DNA of 64,000 nucleotides from Arenibacter sp. P308M17 (GTDB lineage: Bacteria > Bacteroidota > Bacteroidia > Flavobacteriales > Flavobacteriaceae), in NCBI RefSeq assembly GCF_003426735.1, contig NZ_QVON01000002.1:1-64000 (forward strand), read 5' to 3'. Within the stretch, counting starts at the first letter, position 1. Each line of letters starts with the position of its first letter. Under the pieces are notes generated by a model. That model was not told the origin of the DNA. It saw only the letters and a program-made list of their open reading frames with translations, and made no database searches. Both the position numbers and the translations under genes were made by a program. Below, in pieces: positions 1-7,988 of this stretch.

Positions 1-116
1 GGACAAACACAAAAAAGAAGGCTTTCCCCATAGGGAGGAACCGGATCCGTCAACAAGATATTCAGCCCTGGCCTATCGGCGGGCCGAATACTTAGTTATT
101 GTAAAACGTTTTTATT

Positions 117-392
117 ATGTCGGATTCAAACTCAGACTGCCATTTACAATTGTCCGCAGAATTTAAAGCGCTAGAAGGGGTTCCATCAAAATTTTGGTCG
201 CCAATCGAAATAATGGAAAAACATCTACTTCCGCTTTATAAAGAAATGGAAAAAGAAGGTAAAATCCCTAGTCCAGATAATGTTGCAAATCATCTGTCCT
301 TTCTAATTCTGTCATATCGAATTCAGCATATCGACCACTTTGGCTCTCCAAGCGAATTTTACGACTCTCTATCCGATTTATGTCAAAAATAA
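117..392 (+). CDS. Small hypothetical protein, 91 aa
   Basis: I do not recognise this protein. It is acidic and predicted helical, with no signal peptide or membrane segment. It lies left of the ICE in chromosomal DNA beside a Xer-like recombinase. Its 3' end overlaps by 125 bp the 3' end of a convergent open frame (268-612, minus), so at most one of the two is likely to be exactly as drawn. The upstream 20 bp contain a TTGTAAAACG motif that recurs, inverted, at 1277-1294. Gene-cassette origin is possible but unproven. Confidence 0.45.
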   Translation: MSDSNSDCHLQLSAEFKALEGVPSKFWSPIEIMEKHLLPLYKEMEKEGKIPSPDNVANHLSFLILSYRIQHIDHFGSPSEFYDSLSDLCQK

Positions 393-612
393 GAATCTCG
401 TCATTTCGTAAATTTTTGAAAAATATTTCATCTCCAATTTGAGCTAAAGTAAAAACGGTTTTTGTTAATTCTTTTTCAGGCATTATGTTTATTATTTCAT
501 ACTCTTTATTAAAACCTGTAAACAATGGGAATACCATTGCCCGTTTTTTTGATTTTAGAACCCATAAATTTGTCCCGAAAACATTACGCATTATTTTTTC
601 ATTTTCACTCAT
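268..612 (-). CDS. Hypothetical protein, 114 aa
   Basis: Unrecognised soluble protein with mixed strand/helix composition and a charged C-terminus. It reads toward the 117-392 gene and overlaps its 3' end by 125 bp. If the real product is shorter, the last 40 residues are the part in doubt. No motif suggests a function. It belongs to a cluster of small, unrelated open frames on alternating strands next to a tyrosine recombinase. Confidence 0.4.
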   Translation of the reverse strand: MSENEKIMRNVFGTNLWVLKSKKRAMVFPLFTGFNKEYEIINIMPEKELTKTVFTLAQIGDEIFFKNLRNDEILIFDINRIESRKIRLESQSGRYAEFDMTELERTDDLQHYLD

Positions 613-724
613 GAATATATTTTTTAATAAATACTAATTTAAATTGTTGTTTTGATTATAATAATAGGTGTCTTATTGTGTTATGTTTTCTTAGAAGTCT
701 TAATGATTCTAGTAGGATGGTCGT

Positions 725-1222
725 TTATTTTAGAAGACTACATAAGTTATAAAATAGGAAACTCAGTATTTCGAGTAACGTTCCGAGATACTCTTTCAAG
801 AATGTGGCAAGATAGTAAGTACCAACTATTCCTGCTGAGTATTGCCCTATTCTTATTAATCTTATCTCTCTTAATTCACTTTTTATTTCTGGCTTAAATC
901 CACCATTAATATACTTTTCGATACCTTTGGGCAAACATTGAATTTTTTCAATATCTCCATTTTCATCATAGTCCTCCTTTATATACTCTTGATGCGCCAT
1001 TACATCTAAAATCAATTCCGATTCCCAAGAGTGAAGACCAAAATCATCGCACAATTTTTCTTCTACTTTGTAAAAGTCCACTAAAGCTCCTTCTGAAACC
1101 CTATATTTAACACACATCTCAAGTATAGAATCCATAGCTTTTGCCTTGTCTATAGGGTTTATACTTTTTACGGAATATATCTTTTCGGTTTTCTTAAACC
1201 AATTTCTAATATTCATTATCAA
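725..1222 (-). CDS. Hypothetical protein with C-terminal membrane segment, 165 aa
   Basis: Unrecognised protein. The first 110 residues are charged and helical. The last 40 residues contain hydrophobic stretches (around IGQYSAGIVGTYYLATFL and LGTLLEILSFLFYNLC) that could anchor it in the membrane. A shorter open frame on the opposite strand (652-897) begins with TTG and covers the same 3' region. I prefer the minus-strand gene because it is longer and has an ATG start. It lies between the recombinase gene and the 268-612 gene, all on the minus strand. Confidence 0.5.
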   Translation of the reverse strand: MIMNIRNWFKKTEKIYSVKSINPIDKAKAMDSILEMCVKYRVSEGALVDFYKVEEKLCDDFGLHSWESELILDVMAHQEYIKEDYDENGDIEKIQCLPKGIEKYINGGFKPEIKSELREIRLIRIGQYSAGIVGTYYLATFLKEYLGTLLEILSFLFYNLCSLLK

Positions 1223-1274
1223 ATTTCTTTTCCACTTGATATTTTACTCCCCCTTGTTTCCATCCTATTTAGGC

Positions 1275-1315
1275 TAAAATGTTTTACAACAATTGGATAT
1301 GATCATTGATCATAT
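1275..1315. other. Inverted motif copy plus 19-bp palindrome next to recombinase
   Basis: The sequence TAAAATGTTTTACAACAATT (1275-1294) matches, in inverted orientation, the motif at about 94-113, with 15-16 of 21 positions equal. It is followed at once by a perfect palindrome ATATGATCA-T-TGATCATAT (1297-1315). There is no T-tract, so it is not a classical terminator. Its position at the 3' side of the recombinase gene suggests a recombination or binding site, but that is inference. Confidence 0.35.
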
Positions 1316-1328
1316 ATCTTTTATAGGC

Positions 1329-2453
1329 CTAAGATAGTAAATCATCTATTTTCATGAAGGATTTTTCTGCTACATGGGTATAAATTTCCGTTGTCTTGGT
1401 AGAGTTATGTCCTAATAGCAGTTGAATGTGCCTTATGTCGGTGCCACTTTCCAAAAGATGTGTGGCGAAGCTATGTCTCAACATATGTGGGGTAACCCTT
1501 TTGAAAATACCGGCTCTTTTGGCCGCTGAAACGATAATGCTCAGGACACTCGAACTACTGTATCGATGCCCATTGGCCCCCTCAAAAAGATAGTTTTTCG
1601 GTCTGTATTCCAAATAATAACGTCTGAGGTCCTTTAAAGTGGTATCACTCAATATTGTATATCTATCCTTGTTTCCCTTCCCCTGTCCGACCTTTACCAT
1701 CATTCGATCGCTTATAATATCATCTACTCTTAGGTTTAACAGTTCGTTCCTCCTTAGACCAGAGGAATATAGTAGGGACACAATGCATTTATGTTTAATA
1801 TTATTGGTATTGGCAATGATTGCTTTTACCTCTTCTTTTGAGATAACTTTGGGTAATACAACTTTTTTTCTGGGACGTTCTATGGTATAAAATCTATTGG
1901 GCATACCGAGCACTTTTTCGTAAAAAAATTTAATACTGTTCAGGGCCTGGTTTACGTAAGAGTCTGACTTGCCTTCTTGGATGAGCTTTTGCAGATATGA
2001 TCTAACTTCAAATTCATTTATGGTTAAAGGACTTATATCCGAATAAAAGTTGATAAAGGCTTCAAAACAGTTTACATATGCTTTTACTGTATTGTTCGAG
2101 TAGCGCATCAGTTCCAGTTTCAAAAGATATTCTTCAGGACAGGGATGATAACCTTTTGCCAAAGTACGCTTTCTGAACCAATCTACATTGAGCGGCCCAT
2201 TGTCGTTATCCAATTTCTTCTCAAAGAAATAGTTTCCATTGATCCAGGCTTCGCCCCTGAAAACTTCGAAAATAAGTTCCAGGTTACTTTTGTCATTGGC
2301 CAGGTAGTACATGTTGAACGTATCGGACCAAGCAATACCCGGTAAGGATTTTAATAGGGCAAGGATAACCTTGTCGTTCGTGAATTGCAGGCCTATTTGC
2401 TTTACGCCATCTATCAAAAGATGTTTTAAAGTAATACTTCTTCCCTTGTACAT
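1329..2453 (-). CDS. Tyrosine recombinase, Xer/phage-integrase family, 374 aa
   Basis: A site-specific DNA recombinase of the tyrosine family. The C-terminal catalytic domain holds Arg234 (SSGLRRNELL), His323-x-x-Arg326 (HMLRHSFATHLL), His349 (LLGHN) and the nucleophile Tyr358 (TTEIYTHV). Residues 105-190 form the SAM-like core-binding domain, and about 95 N-terminal residues precede it. It lacks the extra motif between patches II and III that marks integron IntI enzymes. It lies outside the tRNA-bounded ICE, so it is not that element's integrase. It may act on the small-gene cluster at 1-1222 or be a chromosomal remnant. The catalytic residues are complete, so it is probably active. Confidence 0.85.
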   Translation of the reverse strand: MYKGRSITLKHLLIDGVKQIGLQFTNDKVILALLKSLPGIAWSDTFNMYYLANDKSNLELIFEVFRGEAWINGNYFFEKKLDNDNGPLNVDWFRKRTLAKGYHPCPEEYLLKLELMRYSNNTVKAYVNCFEAFINFYSDISPLTINEFEVRSYLQKLIQEGKSDSYVNQALNSIKFFYEKVLGMPNRFYTIERPRKKVVLPKVISKEEVKAIIANTNNIKHKCIVSLLYSSGLRRNELLNLRVDDIISDRMMVKVGQGKGNKDRYTILSDTTLKDLRRYYLEYRPKNYLFEGANGHRYSSSSVLSIIVSAAKRAGIFKRVTPHMLRHSFATHLLESGTDIRHIQLLLGHNSTKTTEIYTHVAEKSFMKIDDLLS

Positions 2454-2487
2454 GTTGGATTTTTATGGCAATTTCCCAATAAAAAAT

Positions 2488-2539
2488 AATTTAAACGTAT
2501 CTTAATCGAATAATGTTCGAATAAGCATTCGTTTAAATT
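2488..2539. promoter_or_regulatory. Palindromic operator between divergent genes
   Basis: This gap separates the recombinase (minus) from a zinc-ribbon protein (plus). It contains a perfect 10-bp inverted repeat (AATTTAAACG 2488-2497, CGTTTAAATT 2530-2539) enclosing CGAAT (2507-2511), TTCGAA (2516-2521) and ATTCG (2527-2531). The nested symmetry is what a dimeric regulator site would look like and could control both genes. No cognate regulator is identifiable. Confidence 0.4.
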
Positions 2540-2547
2540 TTAATTCG

Positions 2548-2943
2548 ATGAGAATACAGCAAGAGTGTCTTTATTGTGGCATTAAACTGGTTGGTAGAAC
2601 GGACAAGAAATTTTGCAATCTACATTGTAAAAGTGCTTATCAATACAAACGGTCCAAACAGGAGCCCGAACGTTTCTATAACAAAGTGGATAATCAACTG
2701 AAATTGAACCGTAGGTTGCTTAAGGAGTTTAATAAAGGAGGCAAGGTAACTGTAAGAAGCCGTGTTTTATTGGAATTGGGATTTAACCCTAAATTCTTCA
2801 CCCATTATTGGAAGAACCAAAAAGGGGAGGTGTATTTCTTTGTGTATGAATACGGTTTCTTGAAAAAGACCGATTATGGAAAAGAGAAATATGTTTTGGT
2901 CATCTGGCAGGATTATATGGAAAGACCGGGACCGGGACATTGA
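2548..2943 (+). CDS. Zinc-ribbon protein, conserved in Bacteroidetes, 131 aa
   Basis: The N-terminus carries a four-cysteine zinc ribbon (CLYCG at residues 7-11, then CNLHC near 23-27), followed by a basic helix and a C-terminal region rich in aromatic residues (YFFVYEYGFL). This architecture matches a common Bacteroidetes family of small DUF2116-like zinc-ribbon proteins of unknown role; the family assignment is from memory. It is transcribed divergently from the recombinase and is the last chromosomal gene before the ICE left end. Confidence 0.75.
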   Translation: MRIQQECLYCGIKLVGRTDKKFCNLHCKSAYQYKRSKQEPERFYNKVDNQLKLNRRLLKEFNKGGKVTVRSRVLLELGFNPKFFTHYWKNQKGEVYFFVYEYGFLKKTDYGKEKYVLVIWQDYMERPGPGH

Positions 2944-3058
2944 TTTAAACTTTTCCAATTCATGGGAACAACTACTCTAAAAGGTAGGAAACATATATTT
3001 TTTCAATTCCTTTTTTATCTATGTAAAAAGCTAATGTTGTTCATAGTTTTCTAGGCAT

Positions 3059-3087
3059 AAAAAAAAAGAGCTTCAATCTCTTGAAGC
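3059..3087 (-). terminator. Original tRNA-Met terminator, displaced by the ICE
   Basis: On the minus strand a perfect 7-bp stem (GCTTCAA / TTGAAGC, 3070-3087, loop TCTC) is followed by a run of T (plus-strand A 3059-3067). It lies 15 bp beyond the displaced tRNA 3' half. It must have ended the tRNA transcript before integration. Confidence 0.8.
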
Positions 3088-3101
3088 CCTTGTCATTGCT
3101 T

Positions 3102-3144
3102 GTAGCGAGAGGGGGGCACGATCCCCCGACCTCCGGGTTATGAA
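3102..3144. repeat. attL: 43-bp direct repeat, displaced tRNA-Met 3' half
   Basis: The 43 bases are identical to 58341-58383 and run from the tRNA 3' end into the anticodon loop. Outside the repeat the sequences diverge at once. At this copy the bases after the discriminator read ACAA rather than ACCA, so the native tRNA gene probably did not encode CCA. This is the chromosome-ICE left junction. Confidence 0.93.
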
Positions 3145-3246
3145 CTTTGACAAACCTGTATTGATATGGTTCTATATGGCTTATAATCAGTAGTTTATTG
3201 ATGAGTTTTGAAATTATGAAATGTTGTAAAACCAAGTAAAAACATC

Positions 3247-3271
3247 AAATGTTGTACCTATGTTGTACCTA
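3247..3271. repeat. Left arm site: 25-bp repeat with two tandem 11-mers
   Basis: This contains two head-to-tail copies of ATGTTGTACCT. The whole 25 bp is identical to 58270-58294 and both copies lie just inside an ICE end in the same orientation. Tyrosine integrases with an N-terminal arm-binding domain use such sites. It lies directly upstream of the integrase gene, so integrase binding may also repress its own promoter (inference). Confidence 0.7.
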
Positions 3272-3305
3272 GATTTTGTATCTTGAAGTATCGAACTTCA
3301 AAATA

Positions 3306-4517
3306 ATGGCAACAATACAGGCAGTTTTAAGGAGGAAACCAAACAAAGCGGGATTATTCCCTATCGCGATTCGTGTAACCATAGATAGAAAATCATCATT
3401 CTTGTTTACTGGACAATATATTGACGAGAAATTCTGGGATAGTAAATTCGACAGAGTAAGAAAATCACATCCGAACTCAAGCCGTTTAAATAAGTTGGTT
3501 GCAAAGAAACTATCAGAAGCAAATGACAGACTTATTGATAGTGATGGGGAAGGTAACGACCAATCTGCCAAGAAGATAAAAAATAAAATACTTGGTAAGT
3601 CCAAGGTAGATTTTTTTCTAGCCAGTGAATTATTTCTTGGGAACATACTAAGACGTAAAAAATTCGATCAACATTACAATCAAGAAAAGAGATTGAATAT
3701 ATTCAAAGATTTTTTGGGGCGCAAGGAGTTGCCGTTTATCGATTTGGATGTTAGTTTGTTAAGGCGGTTTGAAGCCTATCTACTTTATGAGCGAAAGGTA
3801 GCTCCAAGAACAGCTATTAATTATCTTATGCTAATTAGAACAGTTTATAATTTGGCACGAAAGGAATATCATGTGGACGATAGCAACTATCCATTTGGGA
3901 AAGGAAAAATTCAGATAAAATTCCCTGAAAGTGAGAAAATCGGATTGAATAAGGAAGAGATCATATTGCTTGAAACAGCAAGAGACTTGACAGTGGCTCA
4001 ACAAAATACAGTTAATACGTGGCTAACAAGTTTTTATTTTGCGGGTATAAGGGTCGGTGATATTTTGAAATTGAAATGCTCGGATTTTAAAGATGATAGG
4101 CTTTATTATCGGATGGGGAAAAACCAAAAAATAGTTTCCCTAGCAGTGCCTGAGAAGGCAAAAAGATTACTATACCTGTATACGTCGGTTCAACAGCATA
4201 AAAATGATTTAGTTTTTCCTTATTTAAAAGGTACTAATTTAAATGACCAAAAGCAAGTGGTAACTCGGGTAAAGACGATAACTAGAAACTTAAATAGGCG
4301 ATTGGAAATGGTAGCCGAAAAACTTGGTATTGAAAAGAAACTCAGTATGCACATTGCACGGCACAGCTTCGGTAATATTTCAGGCAATAAAATTCCAATT
4401 CAAATGCTTCAGAAATTATATCGGCATTCTTCTATTACAACCACCGTCAATTATCAGTCAAATTTCATGCACAAAGAAACGGATGATGCTTTAGAGAAGG
4501 TTCTAAACTTTGATTGA
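3306..4517 (+). CDS. int: ICE tyrosine integrase with arm-binding domain, 403 aa
   Basis: This enzyme should integrate and excise the element at the tRNA-Met gene. Domains in order: an arm-type DNA-binding domain (residues about 1-85), a SAM-like core-binding domain (about 105-195), and a catalytic domain with Arg249 (FAGIRVGDIL), His349-x-x-Arg352 (HIARHSFGN), His374 (YRHSSI) and Tyr383. The start is the ATG at 3306, where the conserved MATIQAVLRR begins. An in-frame ATG at 3276 would add ten poorly conserved residues. It sits 160 bp from attL and reads inward. The family and layout are typical of Bacteroidetes ICEs. Confidence 0.93.
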   Translation: MATIQAVLRRKPNKAGLFPIAIRVTIDRKSSFLFTGQYIDEKFWDSKFDRVRKSHPNSSRLNKLVAKKLSEANDRLIDSDGEGNDQSAKKIKNKILGKSKVDFFLASELFLGNILRRKKFDQHYNQEKRLNIFKDFLGRKELPFIDLDVSLLRRFEAYLLYERKVAPRTAINYLMLIRTVYNLARKEYHVDDSNYPFGKGKIQIKFPESEKIGLNKEEIILLETARDLTVAQQNTVNTWLTSFYFAGIRVGDILKLKCSDFKDDRLYYRMGKNQKIVSLAVPEKAKRLLYLYTSVQQHKNDLVFPYLKGTNLNDQKQVVTRVKTITRNLNRRLEMVAEKLGIEKKLSMHIARHSFGNISGNKIPIQMLQKLYRHSSITTTVNYQSNFMHKETDDALEKVLNFD

Positions 4518-4646
4518 GATATTACCGTTTGACCATTCGATTGAAACTTAAACCTAATTAATTGGTAAAGAATGGACATAAGTCGTATATTATAGGATTA
4601 AAAATCACGAAGATGACCATACATTTAACTTTTAATATTTAATCCG

Positions 4647-4916
4647 ATGCAGGTGGTATGTCTACAAGAAGAAGCTTTTTATGCTTTATTTGATAAGGTG
4701 GTAGAGCATTTGGAATCTAAACGCAGAGATAAGCCGGCTAAATGGATTGATGGTGAAGAAGCAATGTTATTGCTAAATATAAAATCTACAACCACTTTGC
4801 AGAAATTAAGGGATGAAGGAAAGATTAGATTTTCTCAACCGCAAAGGAAAATAATTCTCTATGATCGGGATTCAATTAACGAATATATTGAAAGGTATGC
4901 TCGTGAAACTTTTTAA
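4647..4916 (+). CDS. Helix-turn-helix excisionase-like protein, 89 aa
   Basis: This is a MerR/Xis-like winged helix-turn-helix protein. The C-terminal 50 residues (LLNIKSTTTLQKLRDEGKI, then a strand reading IILYDRDSINEYIE) match the helix_turn_helix_17 type seen next to integrases in Bacteroidetes mobile elements. It probably bends att DNA to favour excision or regulates the int region. It lies 130 bp after int and 2 bp before the 87-aa gene, suggesting co-transcription. Confidence 0.75.
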   Translation: MQVVCLQEEAFYALFDKVVEHLESKRRDKPAKWIDGEEAMLLLNIKSTTTLQKLRDEGKIRFSQPQRKIILYDRDSINEYIERYARETF

Positions 4917-4918
4917 TT

Positions 4919-5182
4919 ATGGAAGAAAATCTAAAAGTTGATAAGGATTACATAGAAGCATTCAATCTTGGCTATGAACTGGCTAAAGAATTGAAGTTAA
5001 GGACTCCAATGTTTAAAAACATTGAATCGGGTAATAGTCGCATGCAAGCTATGCAAACAGGAATGGAAGAATATAGTAAGGAAATTACGATAAATAAAAA
5101 TCTTTCTTTAGATGGTAGCAAAATTATTCCCAAGAAACATAAAAATGGAGATAAAGAAAATGGGAATGAACTATCCATTTAA
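4919..5182 (+). CDS. Small hypothetical protein after the excisionase, 87 aa
   Basis: Function unknown. It starts 2 bp after the stop of the helix-turn-helix gene, so the two are almost certainly co-transcribed. It is helical at the N-terminus (YIEAFNLGYELAKELKL) and basic at the C-terminus (KHKNGDKENG). Genes of this size and position accompany the excisionase in many Bacteroidetes elements. A strong hairpin terminator follows at 5249-5284. Confidence 0.65.
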   Translation: MEENLKVDKDYIEAFNLGYELAKELKLRTPMFKNIESGNSRMQAMQTGMEEYSKEITINKNLSLDGSKIIPKKHKNGDKENGNELSI

Positions 5183-5248
5183 GTGGTATTGTAAAATGTT
5201 AGTCCATTAAAAGACACTATCCTGTTAACTGTGTAAGTTGAACAAACT

Positions 5249-5284
5249 AAGGTTTGACTTTTATTTAAAGTCTGACCTTTTTTT
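5249..5284 (+). terminator. Terminator closing the integrase/excisionase region
   Basis: The hairpin AAGGTTTGACTTT - loop - AAAGTCTGACCTT (5249-5279) has a two-base internal mismatch and is followed by seven T. It separates the recombination genes from the cargo. Confidence 0.75.
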
Positions 5285-5300
5285 CATATATCCTAAGGAA

Positions 5301-5575
5301 CTAATTTAAAATAATGCCCCAATTCCTGATGGGCAATGACCATTTCTTGGTCGCCTCCCTTGTTGCCAAATATACGGATTTCATTACCGTATCATCGGTA
5401 GGGAATTAAAGTTTGTTCTTGGTGTACTTTCTGATTTTTCCATTGAGGTTCTCTATAATATTGGTGGTATTGATAATCTTACGGATCTCCAAGCGAAACT
5501 CGAAGAATACGGTGAGTTCCTGCCAGTTGTCCCTCCAACTTTTTATTGCGTAGGAATTCAATAATCCATTAATTA
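5301..5575 (-). pseudogene. IS256-family transposase fragment, C-terminus only
   Basis: Translated on the minus strand, the segment reads NSYAIKSWRDNWQEL, then IRKIINTTNIIENLNGKIRK, then an in-frame TAA, then [20 protein letters not shown] and PIRNWG. These are the hallmark C-terminal motifs of IS256/mutator transposases. Only about 90 codons remain, with a premature stop. The frame is also closed upstream, so this is a dead remnant. It marks an insertion scar at the point where the left cargo begins. Confidence 0.85.
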
Positions 5576-5652
5576 GGACATCATGCCAGTGAACGAAAAC
5601 AAGATTTAAAAGTTTAAATAAAGGATAATTTCTCTCTTCATTAAAATAAAGG

Positions 5653-5784
5653 TTAATCTCCTTTCTTATGCTTGTGAGGTTTTAGTGATGGCGTATTTTT
5701 AGGAGTCTCTTTATTATCTCGTTGACGCCTGTCTGGTTTTCCTGTTGAATCCGCAATTCTTTTTGGTCCTGGTTTAATTCCCAT
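5653..5784 (-). CDS. Small basic protein, 43 aa
   Basis: A short open frame on the minus strand begins MGIKPGPKRIADSTGKPDRR and ends in a Lys/His-rich tail. Roughly a third of the residues are basic and it has no hydrophobic core, so it is probably disordered and might bind nucleic acid. It lies in the gap between the IS256 remnant and the lipoprotein gene. I have a faint memory of similar short proteins in Bacteroidetes but cannot confirm it. Expression is uncertain. Confidence 0.4.
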   Translation of the reverse strand: MGIKPGPKRIADSTGKPDRRQRDNKETPKNTPSLKPHKHKKGD

Positions 5785-5963
5785 AATCTTCTATTTTATT
5801 AAATTTATATTCTGTAAGTTCACTAATTATTACCAAATATCACTCTAGAATGTCGCAAAATTTATTAACAATTAAGGGGTTTATGAAATAACTCCCGACC
5901 CACACTTATTTGTTTAATTTTAGAAAGAATATTTAGGAATAGATAAGTTCAATAAAAGGATCA

Positions 5964-6533
5964 ATGAAAAACACCTTTCTCATACTATTTCTTTTGTATT
6001 TCTTAACGGGATGCAAAGAACAGAAATTAAGTCATAAAGAAACTGTCAGTAGATATTACAATGCTTTTGATTCAGGTGATTACAATGAAATAAAAGCTAC
6101 AATAAATGATAGTGTTACAATGATTTCTGGAGATTACGTGATACCTTATAACCATGACAGTTTTTATGATTTTTTTAAATGGGATTCCATATTTAAACCA
6201 TCCTATAAAATCGTTGAATTAGACGAAAAGAACAATGATATTATTGTGACTATTGCCCAAGATAATGTTCGCAATGAGTTTTTAAAGAACAATCCTTTGG
6301 TTTTTAAGGTCAAAGTATCTTTTACTTTAGAGAAAATTTCAAAGCTTGAGGAATTAGAATACATTGATGTAAATTGGGAAGTTTGGAACCAAGAGAAAGA
6401 CTCGCTAGTTAGTTGGATAAAGAATAATCATCATGATTTAGATGGATTGGTAGAAGATATGACAAAGAAAGGTTCTAAAGATTATTTGAAGGCTATTGAA
6501 CTATACGCTTCAAACAAATATAATTTACAATAA
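5964..6533 (+). CDS. Lipoprotein with NTF2/SnoaL-like fold, 189 aa
   Basis: The N-terminus is a lipoprotein signal (hydrophobic ILFLLYFLTGC, lipidated Cys17), so the protein should sit on a cell membrane. The early motif SRYYNAFDSGDYNEIKATI resembles the entry helices of SnoaL/NTF2-like proteins, and the rest alternates strands and helices as in that fold. No enzyme function can be assigned. It starts right after a copy of the boundary repeat, and a second copy separates it from the protease gene 20 bp downstream, so co-transcription is likely. Confidence 0.65.
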   Translation: MKNTFLILFLLYFLTGCKEQKLSHKETVSRYYNAFDSGDYNEIKATINDSVTMISGDYVIPYNHDSFYDFFKWDSIFKPSYKIVELDEKNNDIIVTIAQDNVRNEFLKNNPLVFKVKVSFTLEKISKLEELEYIDVNWEVWNQEKDSLVSWIKNNHHDLDGLVEDMTKKGSKDYLKAIELYASNKYNLQ

Positions 6534-6552
6534 AGTTCAAATAAAGGATTTC

Positions 6553-7710
6553 ATGAAATACCCATATCAGTTTTTAATATTGTTTTTATTTTTTGGTTTT
6601 TTTTGTTATTCTCAATACCGCATCAATGATGATGAATTAAGAGACTATTTCAGCGCTATTTTGTATTTATCTGACGAAGCTACAGAGACTATACAAATTA
6701 ACGGGGAACAATATGAGGTCTTATATCGCAAACCATGGACCGAAAAAATCATTGAAAAAAAGGTTCCTTCGTTAGGGACAGGTTTTTTTCTAATCAGAGG
6801 TATCGATATTTATTTGGTTACCGCAGAACATGTTGCCAGGTTCTTAAAAGGTACAAGTAAAATTAAATATTTAGGTACTGATGGACAAAAAAAGGAAATC
6901 ACAATTCAGGCACTAACAACAGTTAAGCATGATTTAAAAAAATTGAATTGGGTTAGACACCCTACCGCTGACATAGCTATTTTACATTTAGGAATATATG
7001 ATAATGTAGTTAAAGATATAGCTATGTTTAATCACGAATATTTAGAAGAGTCTATTAAAGCACCAAATCGTTTTAATGACCTAACTATTATGGGTTATCC
7101 TTTAGGTTTAGGCGTTACTCCCTTATCAATCAGTCCAATTACTCGCAATACTCGTAGTGCAAGTGATATTGTATATTTTGATCGATTTGATAACAGTGTT
7201 CTTAATCCATTCATTATCACCGACGATCCAAGTATTGGGGGTTTTAGTGGTGGTCCCGTATTAGAAATTCATAAAACTGAAAAACCAATGAATATTCAAG
7301 GCGAGAAGGTAGGAATTGCTCCAAAAGTGATAGGTTTAGTTCACGGAAATTTGGCCTCAAATACCCCGGGGAATTTCGCCGCCATAGTACCTGCATATCA
7401 GATAGTTGAAACATTAGAATTGGCTCCAAAATTTAGTGGAAAATATACTTTTTATTATCCAAATGGCGGATTATGGTCAGAACGTATTTATAAGGATGGA
7501 CTTCCTTGGACCGTATTATCGAATTATAATTCGAAAGGAAAAACTCAAGATAAAGGTACATTACATGAGGGTGAAGGATATCTTTATGCTTGGAATGAAA
7601 AGGGAACATTTGCAGAAGTAATTAGTTGTAGTAAAGGAAAATGCTCAGGAGGTTCTTATATGTATCGGAACGTTGATTTTTCAAAACAATTAAAACCTAA
7701 GTCTAATTAA
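6553..7710 (+). CDS. Secreted trypsin-like serine protease with MORN-like tail, 385 aa
   Basis: The start at 6553 places a signal peptide (FLILFLFFGFFCYS) at the N-terminus. An upstream in-frame ATG at 6496 would overlap the previous gene and bury the signal. The S1-type catalytic triad is visible: His93 (VTAEHV), Asp140 (TADIAIL) and Ser232 (GGFSGGPV). The last 75 residues (YYPNGGLWSERIYKDG and following) resemble MORN-like repeats. The product probably works in the periplasm or outside the cell. It lies upstream of the Argonaute pair, but compartments differ, so a shared task is doubtful. Confidence 0.8.
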   Translation: MKYPYQFLILFLFFGFFCYSQYRINDDELRDYFSAILYLSDEATETIQINGEQYEVLYRKPWTEKIIEKKVPSLGTGFFLIRGIDIYLVTAEHVARFLKGTSKIKYLGTDGQKKEITIQALTTVKHDLKKLNWVRHPTADIAILHLGIYDNVVKDIAMFNHEYLEESIKAPNRFNDLTIMGYPLGLGVTPLSISPITRNTRSASDIVYFDRFDNSVLNPFIITDDPSIGGFSGGPVLEIHKTEKPMNIQGEKVGIAPKVIGLVHGNLASNTPGNFAAIVPAYQIVETLELAPKFSGKYTFYYPNGGLWSERIYKDGLPWTVLSNYNSKGKTQDKGTLHEGEGYLYAWNEKGTFAEVISCSKGKCSGGSYMYRNVDFSKQLKPKSN

Positions 7711-7720
7711 ACGATAAAAA

Positions 7721-7942
7721 ATGATGAAGTTCATTGCCAGATTTAAAGCCGAATATCCGGGAATCGATGCCATCCAACATTCTTGCTTTACATGGCAACA
7801 AGATGGAGAAATTCCTGATAAAACAATAAGTACAAACCAAATTGCTCATACAACGGCTATTCATTTTTTCAGAATGTATGATGAAAATGTTGACCCAGAT
7901 AAAATAATTGTACTTATAGACAAAATTGAGAAGTTCAAATAA
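7721..7942 (+). CDS. Small hypothetical protein, 73 aa
   Basis: Unrecognised small soluble protein. It contains the stretch ISTNQIAHTTAIHFFRMYDE and ends K-F-K, with the stop inside a copy of the boundary repeat. It starts 11 bp after the protease stop and ends 46 bp before the DUF4062-APAZ gene. It could be an extra subunit or regulator of the Argonaute system, or an independent cassette. The other tiny gene at 11166-11378 has the same K-F-K-stop ending. Confidence 0.5.
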   Translation: MMKFIARFKAEYPGIDAIQHSCFTWQQDGEIPDKTISTNQIAHTTAIHFFRMYDENVDPDKIIVLIDKIEKFK

Positions 7943-7988
7943 ACGAAAATTGGAATGATAATAATAAAAGTCAGACTGAATTAAAAAC

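Noticed and set aside
652-897. Plus-strand open frame for an 81-aa hydrophobic protein
   Set aside because: It starts with TTG and overlaps the longer minus-strand gene at 725-1222; the hydrophobicity is likely a mirror effect.
1329-2453. Integron integrase
   Set aside because: The integron-specific region between catalytic patches II and III is absent and no clear attC array is visible.
3164-3175. ATATGGTTCTAT near attL as a further copy of the control-region arm motif
   Set aside because: One mismatch in 12 bp without the paired arm or CTGTACC centre is expected by chance in 64 kb.
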